Numbered from the stretch's first letter, positions 10,534 to 19,677 are shown. The stretch: DNA of 64,000 bases from Moritella sp. F3 (GCF_015082335.1 NZ_BLRL01000003.1:186001-250000), one strand, 5' to 3'. A program made the numbers and translations. Notes: a model not told the origin generated them from the sequence alone.

Positions 10534-12501
10534 TTATTTCTTACTTTGTAGATCTAAGCTATAGATAGCAAACCCAAGTTTATCTTCTTTAATAAACTGC
10601 ATAGGGTATTGGCCTTTGTCCTTGATGAACTGTGCGGCTTTTTCACCTGGCGCGGTTTCAAAAGTGATATTGAGTTTCTTGTCGCTTTGTAACTGTGTGA
10701 AGTACCAGTTGTTATCGGCACTTGGCGTTACTTGGCCTTTTTCTTTACTTACACGGCTAATGTAGTCTGCAAGTACAGTGCGGTTTTCATCAGGTGATGC
10801 AAATGCAACAAACGCTTCACCTGTACCAGCAAATTTCGCACTGTAAGCGCGGTAGTTATTTGTTGCTACGAGGAACGGCTGCGCAGGATCTACCGGTTTG
10901 CCTTCAAACGTTAAGTCTGTAATACGGTTTGAATCTGGGTTGATCAATTTACATTCACCGTTATAGCGTGCTGGCTGTGATAAATCGATACCGTATTTAA
11001 CGCCGTCAATCACATCGTAATTGTAAGTACGGAATTCATCCCAGTTGATCAGACCTTGTGGTGCAGTGCTGTTCAAGTCGATTTGGTTAAACTGACCTGC
11101 AGAACATTCAAGCCATTCCTTTACTTCTTTACCTGTTACTTTCATTGCTACGAGCGTATTTGGGTAAAGGTATAGATCGGCTGCATTACGGAAGGTTAAT
11201 TGACCTGATTCAACTTCAGTGAAGTTAGTTGGATCGTTACCACGGCCGCCAGCTTTAAACGGTGCTGCTGCTGAAAGTACTGGGATACCGTCTAAATCAG
11301 GATCACCCTGAATAAAGCGTTGTACGTAATCTTGTTGCGCTAAGTTAACAATTTGAATTGTTGGATCATCTTGTACTAGAGCAAGGAAACTGTACATCAC
11401 ATCACTTGCTTTACCGATAGGTTGGTTAACGAAGTTACGTGTTGCTTTGTGGTCGTCTTTTACTGCTGCAACCATTTTCTCGTCAGCGTTCACTAGTGGT
11501 TTTTTAGTGAATTTGTCGAAAATAGGGCGTGCTTCAGTTTGTGCGTTCGTTACTTTCCACGTATCACCTTGTTTGTCTAATACAAGATCCATGATACCGA
11601 CATGATCGCCCCAACGACCAGGCATTACAGCTGGAATACCGTTGATTGTGCCTTTTTCGATATCAGCGCCAGGTAACTTAGAGAAGCTCTCGCTTGGGAA
11701 TACGGCATGCGAATGGCCAAACGCAATTGCATCAATACCTGGAACTTGTGTTAGATAGTAAACTGAGTTTTCAGCCATTACTTTATACGGGTCAGCTGAT
11801 ACGCCTGAATGCGGGATCGCGAGAATGATATCTGCGCCTTCAGCTTTCATTTGTGGCACAAATTTTTCAGCTGTTTGTTTGATGTCTAACGCTTCCACTT
11901 TACCTTCTAGGTTTTTCTTATCCCAGATTAAGATTTGCGGTGGTACAAAACCGATGTAACCGATTTTAACTTGGTGCTCTACGCCGTCAGTATCGGTAAA
12001 GGTATTCGTTTTGATGATGTACGGGGTAAACATGTTTTTACCGGTCTTAAGATCGATAACGTTAGCATTGATATACGGGAAGTTAGCGTCATTTGTTGCT
12101 TCTTTTAAGAAGTCTAGCCCGTAGTTAAACTCGTGATTACCAAGGTTACCGACGTCATAACCCAGTTGATTCATCGCTTTGTAAACCGGGTGTACATCAC
12201 CTGGTTGTAGGCCTTTGTCTGCCATGTAGTCGCCCATTGGACTGCCTTGCAATAAATCACCGTTATCAACTAATACGCTGTTCTTTACTTCTGCACGGGC
12301 TTCTCTTACTAAGGTTGCAGTGCGAACTAGGCCTGTTTTTTCAGTTGGTTTATTCTTGTAATAGTCATAATCCATTACGTTGGTATGAATATCCGTCGTT
12401 TCTAGAATACGTAATTTGATGGTTTCCGCATAAGCAGGCCCGGCCATAGTCAGTAGCCCACCGAGTACCGCAATAGCGACTGGTTTGATCGATAACGACA
12501 T
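10534..12501 (-). CDS. cpdB: 2',3'-cyclic-nucleotide 2'-phosphodiesterase / 3'-nucleotidase
   Basis: A periplasmic bifunctional enzyme of about 655 residues that hydrolyses 2',3'-cyclic nucleotides to 3'-nucleotides and then to nucleosides. It belongs to the calcineurin-like plus 5'-nucleotidase C-terminal family. The start at 12501 follows GGAGAAAATC and gives a clean signal peptide cut after AGPAYA. Metallophosphatase motifs seen are [32 protein letters not shown] and GHSH. The C-terminal domain begins near residue 370. Length fits E. coli CpdB (about 647). A longer start at 12543 would bury the signal peptide and lacks a ribosome site. It would salvage extracellular nucleotides. Confidence 0.93.
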   Translation of the reverse strand: MSLSIKPVAIAVLGGLLTMAGPAYAETIKLRILETTDIHTNVMDYDYYKNKPTEKTGLVRTATLVREARAEVKNSVLVDNGDLLQGSPMGDYMADKGLQPGDVHPVYKAMNQLGYDVGNLGNHEFNYGLDFLKEATNDANFPYINANVIDLKTGKNMFTPYIIKTNTFTDTDGVEHQVKIGYIGFVPPQILIWDKKNLEGKVEALDIKQTAEKFVPQMKAEGADIILAIPHSGVSADPYKVMAENSVYYLTQVPGIDAIAFGHSHAVFPSESFSKLPGADIEKGTINGIPAVMPGRWGDHVGIMDLVLDKQGDTWKVTNAQTEARPIFDKFTKKPLVNADEKMVAAVKDDHKATRNFVNQPIGKASDVMYSFLALVQDDPTIQIVNLAQQDYVQRFIQGDPDLDGIPVLSAAAPFKAGGRGNDPTNFTEVESGQLTFRNAADLYLYPNTLVAMKVTGKEVKEWLECSAGQFNQIDLNSTAPQGLINWDEFRTYNYDVIDGVKYGIDLSQPARYNGECKLINPDSNRITDLTFEGKPVDPAQPFLVATNNYRAYSAKFAGTGEAFVAFASPDENRTVLADYISRVSKEKGQVTPSADNNWYFTQLQSDKKLNITFETAPGEKAAQFIKDKGQYPMQFIKEDKLGFAIYSLDLQSKK

Positions 12502-12535
12502 GATTTTCTCCAAGTTAAATAGAAGTAGATACAGA

Positions 12536-12572
12536 AACGCCAAGGTAGCATAAATTAGCGACCCTTGGCGTT
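12536..12572 (-). repeat. 10-bp inverted repeat in the cpdB leader/promoter
   Basis: Exact arms aacgccaagg (12536-12545) and ccttggcgtt (12563-12572) lie 35-70 bp upstream of the chosen cpdB start. No T-run follows. It may be a leader hairpin or an operator. Confidence 0.5.
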
Positions 12573-12688
12573 AAATTAGGAGGAATATATTGCTTTATTT
12601 GAGCGGTTTAGTGTATTTGCTTATTTATGTACCAGCGCCAGTATAAGCAAAGAGATGAGGGGGTTATTATCATCGTGCTTAACACTGT

Positions 12689-13270
12689 CTATTTTGCTGG
12701 TACGTGATTAAGCATCGATAACATGACCGCGGTAATTTTATCTTTACGTGCTTGTTGTGATTGCTCTATTTTAGCAATGCCTTGGGCAAGTACTTGCCAT
12801 TCAGTTTGAAAAGTCTGAGGGTTATAAAAGGCGATTATTGCGCTACCTTTTTGAAATTCATCTGGGTCTAGGTGGCTCATTGATAAACCAAGATTTGAAC
12901 CTACCTTGTTGAATATCTGCTCATCAGAGAGCTCTGATTCTACCGCTAAGCCATAACCAATGAGAAAGTCAGCTTGTTGCACATTATTTGTGAACGTGTA
13001 GCCTTTATCCTGCATTATTTGAGTGATGGCTGTTTCTGTATAATTAGAAAATAGTGCTTTATTACTGTTTTCGGGAAGGAATGTTTTACCGCGACCAGGG
13101 TACCAGGCAAAGGTCATTTTTTGTTGGGCAAATTGTGCTAGGTCGCCGGTTTCTACTTTCGTTAATTGATTAACGCTGTTGTATCCATTCGTTGGCGGGT
13201 ATTCACTGGTGGTGCAGCCGACGAGTAATATAGCCATCGCAAGCAATGGCATTATGTTCTTTATCATCAT
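12689..13270 (-). CDS. DUF4136-type lipoprotein
   Basis: A 193-residue exported lipoprotein: the signal peptide ends in LLVGC, and the lipid anchor is the Cys. The mature part carries the DUF4136 pattern, with FAWYPG early, a mid TAITQIMQDKGY helix, a DFLIGYGLAVES strand and a late EWQVLAQGIAKIE. The function of the family is unknown. The start is well placed behind AGAGGAGAGT. It lies upstream of cpdB on the same strand with a 187-bp gap containing a hairpin, so operon membership is doubtful. Confidence 0.75.
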   Translation of the reverse strand: MMIKNIMPLLAMAILLVGCTTSEYPPTNGYNSVNQLTKVETGDLAQFAQQKMTFAWYPGRGKTFLPENSNKALFSNYTETAITQIMQDKGYTFTNNVQQADFLIGYGLAVESELSDEQIFNKVGSNLGLSMSHLDPDEFQKGSAIIAFYNPQTFQTEWQVLAQGIAKIEQSQQARKDKITAVMLSMLNHVPAK

Positions 13271-13370
13271 ACTCTCCTCTGTTGAACGTTAGTTCTCTAT
13301 CTAATCTATGTGTCTCAGTTTCTCTTAAACACCTTACCATGGCTATTTATTTTGTTATCGACATCTACCA

Positions 13371-13757
13371 TTATTTTTTAAATTCACGATCCATTTTAAA
13401 TGAAAATGAGATCACGTAATTCTCGATGTCTTGTAAGTCGTTATCAATATCATCTAGCTCTGCGGCTATGTTATCAAGTAATTTTTCTGCTGTATGACCT
13501 TGTTGCCATGGCTTTGTTTTCATTGCGTGGTTGGCATAAATACTTTGTTGTTTTTGCTTTTTGATTGGCATTTTCTCGAGCAGTAAACAGGCTATCACAT
13601 AAATTAAGATGGCGAGAAAGAAACCCGTGACGAAAAATAAGGATACAAACAGTACCCGTACGAGCCAGACTTCAGCGCCCATCGCCACTGCTAATCCTGC
13701 ACATACACCGCCGAGTTTGCCATTTTCAGTGTCTCGATATATCGCTCTTACGCTCAT
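13371..13757 (-). CDS. pspC: Phage-shock protein C (PspC)
   Basis: A 128-residue inner-membrane protein. The N-terminal PspC domain contains YRDTENGKLGGVCAGLA and a hydrophobic segment (about residues 35-65). The C-terminal cytoplasmic part is acidic and helical. PspC with PspB senses envelope stress and recruits PspA. The start ATG overlaps the pspB stop as ATGA, with GGAGAG upstream, which indicates translational coupling. An in-frame upstream ATG at 13769 is less likely. No pspA or pspF is next to it. Confidence 0.88.
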   Translation of the reverse strand: MSVRAIYRDTENGKLGGVCAGLAVAMGAEVWLVRVLFVSLFFVTGFFLAILIYVIACLLLEKMPIKKQKQQSIYANHAMKTKPWQQGHTAEKLLDNIAAELDDIDNDLQDIENYVISFSFKMDREFKK

Positions 13758-13975
13758 CGGTCTCTCCATTTCGGTGATTCTTGGTCTAAAATCTGCTCGA
13801 GTGAGATAACGCGTTCTTGTAATTTTTCAGTGCGGTTAACTAATGAATGTAATTTATCTTTGTCTTTTTCTGACAGGCCTTGATTGCTTTGGCGCTTACT
13901 GCGGTAATATAAAATAAGCCACAATGGTGCGACGAAGACTAAAAATACAGTGACTGGTATTTGAATAAAATCCAT
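13754..13975 (-). CDS. pspB: Phage-shock protein B (PspB)
   Basis: A 73-residue membrane protein with one N-terminal transmembrane segment (about 5-25, ending PLWLILYY) and a cytoplasmic leucine-rich coiled coil ending in DQESPKWRDR, typical of PspB. It acts with PspC as a positive regulator in the phage-shock response. It is the first gene of a two-gene unit. In most gammaproteobacteria pspA precedes pspB, but here the 340 bp upstream hold no pspA, and I find no clear sigma-54 -24/-12 element. Confidence 0.88.
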   Translation of the reverse strand: MDFIQIPVTVFLVFVAPLWLILYYRSKRQSNQGLSEKDKDKLHSLVNRTEKLQERVISLEQILDQESPKWRDR

Positions 13976-14181
13976 GGTTATTCCTTATTGAACACAGATA
14001 GCGGTAAGCTGGGCAAACAGTAACGCATAATTAATTATGATGTATTACTGTATTTTATACATATATGAGCTGTTTGTATTGCTTAAAGCCCTGCGGTTTA
14101 CAATTTCTTACGTGGTAATTCCGGAATTGGTGGTACTTAAATAATCGTTCATGGTCTTTATTGATGTAGATAGGGTATCAA

Positions 14182-14343
14182 CTAGTTCTTACCTTGCAGT
14201 GTTAATTGCAGCTGTTTTTTGTATTTTGATATGTCGATTCGAATCATGAGATCACGTTCTTCGAGCATATTTATAATTTGATGTATCCCTTGTACTGAAA
14301 ATCCTGTTGTTTTGGCTATTGGTGTTGTGTTTGGTTTAATCGG
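14182..14343 (-). pseudogene. Possible gene remnant or tiny ORF after the K+ channel
   Basis: A stretch of about 54 sense codons in a frame different from the channel's 3' end, reading into the 340-bp gap before pspB. It contains a protein-like sequence with TTGFSVQGIHQIINMLEERD, ending QGKN. The only ATG (14268) has no ribosome site. It may be a decayed gene, a small protein, or chance. I see no other gene in 13976-14315. Confidence 0.25.
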
Positions 14344-14975
14344 TGACTAACTAAGCTTGCTACCATGATAGCTAAATAAAAACTGCCTAAAATAGATTCA
14401 ATAAAAACAAAAAATCTTGGTATCGGTAATGCGGGGGTGATGTCGCCATAACCTAGGGTTGTTAAAGTTATAAAGCTGAAGTAAACCACTGAAAACAAGT
14501 TATCCAACCAAGGTTTTGCCTCGATACCATTAAACGCCTGTGGAAAGAGTTCGATTTGTATAAGGTAGATAATTGCCCATGTGACGCCAATAAGCAAATA
14601 AACACATATGGAGCCGATGATCTGGTTTTTACTGACATACTCACTTAGCATGACTTGTTTTAGCGCTGTATGTGTGTGAGATAGTAGAAAAACTAACAAT
14701 GCGAATAGTGTCACCAGAGAAAGATCATACTCATCAAAAAAAGTCATTGAGCCTGATATTGCCGCGAGAATGAGCAAAAAAGAATACCAATTTCGATAAA
14801 ATTTTTGCTGGTTGTTCACGCCAACAATCGAAACCCCTAAGCAAATAATGATCAAGGCTAGGACTGTTTTTTGACCGCCACTGAAAAGCTGTTGCATCAA
14901 GGCACTGCTAAACAGTAGGCCGAGGAGTGCAACAAGTAAAAAGTAGAAGTTGTCATCTTTAGACACTGTTTTCAT
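14316..14975 (-). CDS. Potassium-channel family protein (2TM pore domain)
   Basis: A 219-residue integral membrane protein with about six hydrophobic segments. Near the C-terminus is an ion-channel pore: a pore helix followed by the selectivity filter TTLGYGDITP, then a final membrane helix. This filter is that of K+ channels. There is no cytoplasmic RCK/TrkA_N domain, so gating is unclear. Its start overlaps the AI-2E permease stop by one base (TAATG), so it is the last gene of a four-gene minus-strand unit. Confidence 0.85.
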   Translation of the reverse strand: MKTVSKDDNFYFLLVALLGLLFSSALMQQLFSGGQKTVLALIIICLGVSIVGVNNQQKFYRNWYSFLLILAAISGSMTFFDEYDLSLVTLFALLVFLLSHTHTALKQVMLSEYVSKNQIIGSICVYLLIGVTWAIIYLIQIELFPQAFNGIEAKPWLDNLFSVVYFSFITLTTLGYGDITPALPIPRFFVFIESILGSFYLAIMVASLVSHRLNQTQHQ

Positions 14976-16048
14976 TATGATTCATCTTTTTCTTTAGTTT
15001 CATTTTCTAACCACACGGTGAATAACTGATATGTAAGACTCAATATCACGGCACCGACAAATAAACCTATAATGCCTGACATTACCATGCCGCCAAGCGC
15101 CCCGAGTAAAATAACCAGTATTGGTGTATCTGAACCTCGTCCTAATAACATAGGTTTAAGGACTGCGTCACTTGCACTCACTAGAACACACCAGATTAAA
15201 AATATAACCGCAGTTGTGGTTGTATCTACAGTGAATGCATAAATGATCGCTGGGAGTAATGCTAGGATTGGTGGAAGCTGAATGATAGCTACGATCAATA
15301 CTAGAAACATCCAGATCGCAACCCCTGGAATACCTGCAAATGCAATACCTACGCCAGCTAAAATAGACTGGATAACAGCGACGCCGATAACGCCTTGTAC
15401 AACCCCCCTGACTGTTGTTTTCGATATGGTTGTTAGCTCTTTGCCCTGTTCTCCACCTGTTAAACGACTTGCAACGAGTACGAAGGCGCGTTCACATTTG
15501 TCAGCATTCACCATGAAAGCGCCAGCGATGACCGTTGAGATAATAAATTGAATAAAACTGCCCCCCAGACTGCCTAGGAATGAGGCCATTTTGCTTATTA
15601 CACTTTTCACTTCGTCACTGTAGTTGGTTAACATGCTTTCTAAATTTGATGATGCTTGTAGCGCAAACCCATATACTTTTTCACCTATGATGGGCCAGCC
15701 TTGGATACTGATATTTGGTGTTGGTATCACTATTGTTCCAGCCTGAACGCCTGTGACTAATGCTGAACCACCTGTATATAATCCTGTTGATAGTACAATT
15801 AGCGGAATTAATAGTAGTAATACACCGATGATTGAAAGCGCTGAACTTGCTTTAGCCTTACTTATGCCAAACTTGTTATTTGCCCAGATCGCTATCGGGT
15901 ATAATGCCGTTGCGATAATACCGCCCCAGACCACCATGAGGAAAAATGGCTGTAAAATAGAATAACACCAATATATGAGTAGTGAGATGGCTGCTATTTT
16001 TATATATACGTCAATTGCTTGAGTTGAAAAGTTACTATTATTTGTCAT
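14975..16048 (-). CDS. AI-2E family transporter (UPF0118 permease)
   Basis: A polytopic inner-membrane protein of about 357 residues. It has hydrophobic segments at the N-terminus and a glycine/proline-rich C-terminal block (IPGVAIWMFLVLIVAIIQLP, later LLGALGGMVMSGIIGLFVG) typical of the AI-2E exporter family. Family members include TqsA and Na+/H+ antiporters, so the substrate is not settled. The second ATG (16048) is preferred because AAGGA stands six bases upstream, while the ATG at 16054 abuts it. It follows the DUF2955 gene by 32 bp. Confidence 0.85.
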   Translation of the reverse strand: MTNNSNFSTQAIDVYIKIAAISLLIYWCYSILQPFFLMVVWGGIIATALYPIAIWANNKFGISKAKASSALSIIGVLLLLIPLIVLSTGLYTGGSALVTGVQAGTIVIPTPNISIQGWPIIGEKVYGFALQASSNLESMLTNYSDEVKSVISKMASFLGSLGGSFIQFIISTVIAGAFMVNADKCERAFVLVASRLTGGEQGKELTTISKTTVRGVVQGVIGVAVIQSILAGVGIAFAGIPGVAIWMFLVLIVAIIQLPPILALLPAIIYAFTVDTTTTAVIFLIWCVLVSASDAVLKPMLLGRGSDTPILVILLGALGGMVMSGIIGLFVGAVILSLTYQLFTVWLENETKEKDES

Positions 16049-16080
16049 GGACATTCCTTGTAGTTATATCAAGACTATGG

Positions 16081-17109
16081 CTATATTTGTAAAAACTTCC
16101 AGTTTCTTGTTTCTAAGAAGAAAGACACAAAGATCATGTAACCTCCAACCAAAAATAGCTGGAAGATACGTATAAACATATTATTATCGATATCACTTCC
16201 GCTCATCAGCGTGCTGCCTAACAAGACTAATACCGTACTAAAAGCGGTTGCATAAATAGGCGCTTTTTCAGGTTTAGTATAAATCTGTGTGGCCATCACA
16301 ATGGCAACTAATGAAATAGATAAAGTATAAAATAATAAATTTGGTACGAGTGACAGCATGGCGAACATAGCAATCGCTAAGACGCCGCCAATGCTATTAC
16401 TGATAATTAAGAAAGTACTTAATTTCACAGACTTTTCACCTGTGATCATTAATGACAATAAAGCAATAAACATCATAGTAAATAGTGCTTCAGTTATTTG
16501 AAAGATAAAGAAAAAGCAGACGATAGGAAAAGATATTAGCATGGCTCTAAAGGCTGCATACCAGCGTTGTTGGGTTGTTAACGGTGATATTTTGTAGCCT
16601 TTAAAATGAGATTGTTGTTCAGGGAAGTAAATATGCACGAAGGCAAAAATAGCCACTGCTATCACACCAGAGCTCGTTAATCCGACGGCTAAAAATATAG
16701 AGATCCCAGGATTAGAAATTGCCATAAAAGGTAATAATAAGATGGCAATGATAAGGATCGTTGCAAAGAGGTTCCACTTGGGGTCTGTGAATAAGTAATA
16801 ACCCCATAACATCATTAAGCCTATGAGTATTAACAAGGGAAGTGGGTAGTGGGTGATCCCATTCGATAAGAGTAATCCTAAGGCGATGGTTGCCACCATA
16901 GCTATCATCAATTCATAAATAGTTTCTTTATTTAACTCGGCCTTATCAACCAAAAATTTGGCGACAAAGACGGGTGCGACAAATGCTAAGGGCCAATTAA
17001 ACAGTGCCGCAAGAAAAACCGCGAGTCCAACACCGACGGTATAACGCATGACTCTAATTTGTATTTGGTTATTGGCCAACGCGCTATTGCTGTTCATATT
17101 ATCGGACAT
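16081..17109 (-). CDS. DUF2955 membrane protein (FUSC-like efflux component)
   Basis: A 342-residue membrane protein with two sets of hydrophobic segments separated by a central hydrophilic stretch, as in DUF2955/FUSC-like proteins. Such proteins are encoded with HlyD-type adaptors, by analogy to AaeB with AaeA. Its first codons overlap the HlyD gene by 11 bp, so both are probably made together as an inner-membrane pump with adaptor. No outer-membrane factor is nearby. The transported compound is unknown; weak acids, aromatics or dyes are possible by analogy only. Confidence 0.8.
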   Translation of the reverse strand: MSDNMNSNSALANNQIQIRVMRYTVGVGLAVFLAALFNWPLAFVAPVFVAKFLVDKAELNKETIYELMIAMVATIALGLLLSNGITHYPLPLLILIGLMMLWGYYLFTDPKWNLFATILIIAILLLPFMAISNPGISIFLAVGLTSSGVIAVAIFAFVHIYFPEQQSHFKGYKISPLTTQQRWYAAFRAMLISFPIVCFFFIFQITEALFTMMFIALLSLMITGEKSVKLSTFLIISNSIGGVLAIAMFAMLSLVPNLLFYTLSISLVAIVMATQIYTKPEKAPIYATAFSTVLVLLGSTLMSGSDIDNNMFIRIFQLFLVGGYMIFVSFFLETRNWKFLQI

Positions 17110-18223
17110 AAGACATCATACTGACAACGCGGATCCAGAACTTACCGAGCATATTAAATAGGGGATTATCATCGCTATAAACAATGACATCAGCTTGGCC
17201 GCCAATGCGTATTAAGCCGCTTGCTTGAGCATGGTCGAATTCGATTGAAATGGGGAGCATTTGTGTTTGGCGTAGCCAGCCTGTTTGATTGTTCGCTTGA
17301 GCCAGTTTTCCGGCTTGTGGATCTTGTCCCCAGTCAACCCCCCAATCGACACTGGTGACTTTGCCTTTAATGACTTTACCTGGCGCAAAATCTAATGCGA
17401 CTTCAACCTCATCACCGGCTTCAATATTACCCAAACTGTTTTCACTGAAATAGGCTTCAATCCAAATTTTTTCAGTCGAGACGAATGTCATTAATGGTTG
17501 GCCAGCAGATGCAAAAAATCCCTCTGAAAGACTGAAGTTGGAGACCGCACCTATCGTTGGTGCTTTAATACTGGTACGTTCTAGGTTGATTTGAGCTTGT
17601 TCAAGTGCGAGTATCGCCGCCTTGATTTTACTATTTTCTTTTCCATCTAAACCTAATTGTGATTCAGATTTTTTGAGCTCAGCTTCAAAGTTAGTCACAT
17701 TGGCTCGCGCTGTGGCTAACGTTGCACGCGCTTGATCTGCATCGGATTGAGACATAATGCCGCGTTTAGCCATAACCAGAATACGATTGGTTTGTAATTT
17801 GGCATTTTCAAGTTCAACATTTGCGCTCGTTAAACGTGCTTGTGCCGATGCAATCACTGCTGTTTGAGCTCCTACATCTTGTCCTGCGATCATTAAATTT
17901 TGTTCAGCTTGCTTGACCGCTATCTCAAAATCGCTCGGATTGAGCTTAACCAGCACATCACCGGCTTGTACTTGTTGATTCGGTTGCACTAAAATATCGA
18001 TAACTTGACCGGAGACTTGCGGCTTGATCGGCACTACGTAACCTTTGACGCGAGCACTATCTGTAGAGGGAATGATACGATCTGCAATAATACTAAATAC
18101 CAACATGCACGAAACTGTAATTAGCAAATAATTGGTAAGTTTACGTACTTTATTTGGGGTTTTATTTTCACTTATTGCTATTGTGTTTGTTGCTTCTGTT
18201 TTTATGTCGTGGTCTTCAGGCAT
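17099..18223 (-). CDS. HlyD/EmrA-family membrane fusion protein
   Basis: About 374 residues. There is one N-terminal membrane anchor (about residues 35-55), then a biotinyl/lipoyl-like barrel half (VKGYVVPIKPQVSGQVIDIL), a long alpha-helical hairpin rich in Ala/Gln (about 100-210), the second lipoyl half with IKAPTIGAVS, and a beta-barrel domain. This is the periplasmic adaptor of a tripartite pump, bridging the DUF2955 protein to an outer-membrane channel. The start at 18223 is chosen for AGGGA five bases upstream; a 34-codon longer form has no ribosome site. Confidence 0.88.
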   Translation of the reverse strand: MPEDHDIKTEATNTIAISENKTPNKVRKLTNYLLITVSCMLVFSIIADRIIPSTDSARVKGYVVPIKPQVSGQVIDILVQPNQQVQAGDVLVKLNPSDFEIAVKQAEQNLMIAGQDVGAQTAVIASAQARLTSANVELENAKLQTNRILVMAKRGIMSQSDADQARATLATARANVTNFEAELKKSESQLGLDGKENSKIKAAILALEQAQINLERTSIKAPTIGAVSNFSLSEGFFASAGQPLMTFVSTEKIWIEAYFSENSLGNIEAGDEVEVALDFAPGKVIKGKVTSVDWGVDWGQDPQAGKLAQANNQTGWLRQTQMLPISIEFDHAQASGLIRIGGQADVIVYSDDNPLFNMLGKFWIRVVSMMSYVR

Positions 18224-18437
18224 AAGAGTCCCTAATGATGACTGATGATATATTATTGCGAGTTGCTGCTGTTGGCTGTGTATTTCAGGGACTGTTTTGA
18301 GTCCAAGCATAAACTGTAATATCATTATAGACTATATTATACGCTTGGTTATCATGGTGTTATAATTGTGCGTTGAAGAGGTGTTACGTGCGGTTTATCA
18401 TTAGATTTACTGTTAGTTAGTCGTCATTAAGGCAAAT

Positions 18438-18463
18438 AAAAGCACTTACCGTGAAGTGCTTTT
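18438..18463 (-). terminator. Terminator after first DUF413 gene
   Basis: A 10-bp stem (aaaagcactt / aagtgctttt) with a 6-nt loop lies 17 bp after the stop of the minus-strand DUF413 gene. T-rich sequence follows on the minus strand. Confidence 0.75.
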
Positions 18464-18479
18464 ATTGGTGCGAAGTAGA

Positions 18480-18857
18480 TCATGAATCTAAATCTAATTC
18501 ATCATAGCTATTATCAAGATCTTCGAGTGTTGACAGCTCATCAACAAAATAATCACGGCTTGGTTGTTTAGCACTGCGTTTATTGGGCGCGCTACTGAGT
18601 GTATTTGTGTGTGTGATCTTGTGATTATATTTACGCCAGCAACGGGCGAAATCAGAGGTTAATTCGAATTCACCATCAAGCTCGGCGAGAAAGAAATGTT
18701 CATCAGCAGTGGCGGGTAAAAGTTCGCCCTCTTGAAGTCGCTGCATCGTTAAACCATAATGTTCTAATAATTGTGATTCATCTACATTAAATGCATTTTG
18801 TTGTTGAAAACCAAGCGGAAAATGCACTTCATCTAAAAATATACCTATGCTTCTCAT
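18480..18857 (-). CDS. DUF413 (MaoP/YifE) family protein, copy 1
   Basis: A 125-residue soluble protein. The first 85 residues follow the DUF413 pattern known from E. coli YifE/MaoP: F-x-D-x-x-H-x-P-x-GF, then ESQLLEHYGLTMQRLQEGEL, an AELDGE turn, and CWRKYNHKI. The C-terminal 40 residues are acidic and Ser-rich, with no family match. MaoP acts in organisation of the Ori macrodomain in E. coli; whether that holds here is inference. A second copy lies 4 kb away (22713-23099). AAGGT precedes the start. It has its own terminator. Confidence 0.82.
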   Translation of the reverse strand: MRSIGIFLDEVHFPLGFQQQNAFNVDESQLLEHYGLTMQRLQEGELLPATADEHFFLAELDGEFELTSDFARCWRKYNHKITHTNTLSSAPNKRSAKQPSRDYFVDELSTLEDLDNSYDELDLDS

Positions 18858-19024
18858 AGCGATTACCTTGCGTTAAATTAACTGTGTCGTGAACATTTTA
18901 ACTACTGATTTAATTGTTCTCTAAACTAACGTTGGATTTTGACAGTTTAATGACAATGAAAAAAAAATTGTAATCAGACGTCACAATTGTGTTTAATTAT
19001 TTTTTAAAATAATGACACTCTTTC
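18858..19024. other. AT-rich intergenic region between DUF413 and the hsp20 promoter
   Basis: This divergent region holds the promoter of the minus-strand DUF413 gene. It is AT-rich with A and T runs, and I see no reading frame. The sigma-32-type promoter of the first hsp20 gene begins at its right end. Confidence 0.4.
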
Positions 19025-19054
19025 CTTGAAAACATCTCCCTGCATCCACATCTA
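19025..19054 (+). promoter_or_regulatory. Heat-shock (sigma-32) promoter of the first hsp20 gene
   Basis: CTTGAAA (19025-19031), a 14-bp spacer, then CCACATCTA (19046-19054). This matches the sigma-32 consensus CTTGAAA-N13/14-CCCCATNT with one mismatch in the -10. The predicted leader to the start codon is about 165 nt, long enough for a thermometer. Confidence 0.75.
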
Positions 19055-19201
19055 TTAGTTAGGCGCTTTCGAGGCCTAGGTAAAAATAAGTATCAACAAC
19101 TGCCTAACGGAGTTTGTAGTGCTTAATGAAGATGACACTCAATAGAAATAAAATACATCATGGCTAGGCGCAAACTAATTTGGCTTAGTGACTATGATAA
19201 T

Positions 19202-19218
19202 ATTGCTCAATGGAGAAT
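19202..19218 (+). promoter_or_regulatory. ROSE-like RNA thermometer hairpin at the hsp20 ribosome site
   Basis: The hairpin ATTGCTC - loop AATG - GAGAAT pairs the UUGCU motif with the GGAG ribosome site, leaving one G unpaired. That is the hallmark of the terminal hairpin of ROSE elements before small heat-shock genes. The start codon at 19225 follows nine bases later. Heat opening of the weak hairpin would allow translation. Upstream leader hairpins were not worked out. Confidence 0.65.
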
Positions 19219-19224
19219 ATAATT

Positions 19225-19677
19225 ATGCGTACTTTTGACTTTACTCCCCTATACCGCAGTGCAATTGGTTTTGAACGTTTAGCTGCACTTGCTGAAACGG
19301 CTGCATCAAACCGCCAATCAGGCAACAACTTTCCTCCGTATAACATCGAACAAATCGATGACAATAATTATCGCATTACCATGGCTGTCGCAGGCTTTGA
19401 CGACGCGGAAATTGATATCTCAACGCAAAATAATGAATTACTGATCAAAGGCACTAAAGCAACAATCGCCAAAGAAGACGATAAACGTACCTTCTTACAT
19501 CGCGGTATTGCAGAGCGTAACTTTGAACGTAAATTTGAGTTAGCTGACCATGTTTTTGTCAATGGGGCAGACATGAAAAACGGCTTGTTGTATATCGATT
19601 TAGAACGTCAATTACCGGAAGCGATGAAACCGCGTAAAATTGAAATTAACGGCGCTAAAACGTTATCTGCTGAGTAA
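19225..19677 (+). CDS. Small heat-shock protein, IbpA-like (Hsp20), copy 1
   Basis: A 150-residue cytoplasmic holdase chaperone that binds unfolding proteins and passes them to DnaK/ClpB. The N-terminus [19 protein letters not shown] is very close to IbpA. The alpha-crystallin domain (about 35-130) contains [20 protein letters not shown] and the conserved GLLYIDL. The C-terminal anchor-like motif is KPRKIEING rather than a clear I-x-I. The start at 19225 fits IbpA and the ribosome site; the in-frame ATG at 19210 lies inside the thermometer hairpin. Regulation by sigma-32 and RNA folding is suggested upstream. Confidence 0.92.
   Translation: MRTFDFTPLYRSAIGFERLAALAETAASNRQSGNNFPPYNIEQIDDNNYRITMAVAGFDDAEIDISTQNNELLIKGTKATIAKEDDKRTFLHRGIAERNFERKFELADHVFVNGADMKNGLLYIDLERQLPEAMKPRKIEINGAKTLSAE

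Noticed and set aside
13976-14315. Expected sigma-54 promoter of pspB
   Set aside because: I found no GG-N10-GC element with the -24/-12 consensus in the reverse strand of this gap.
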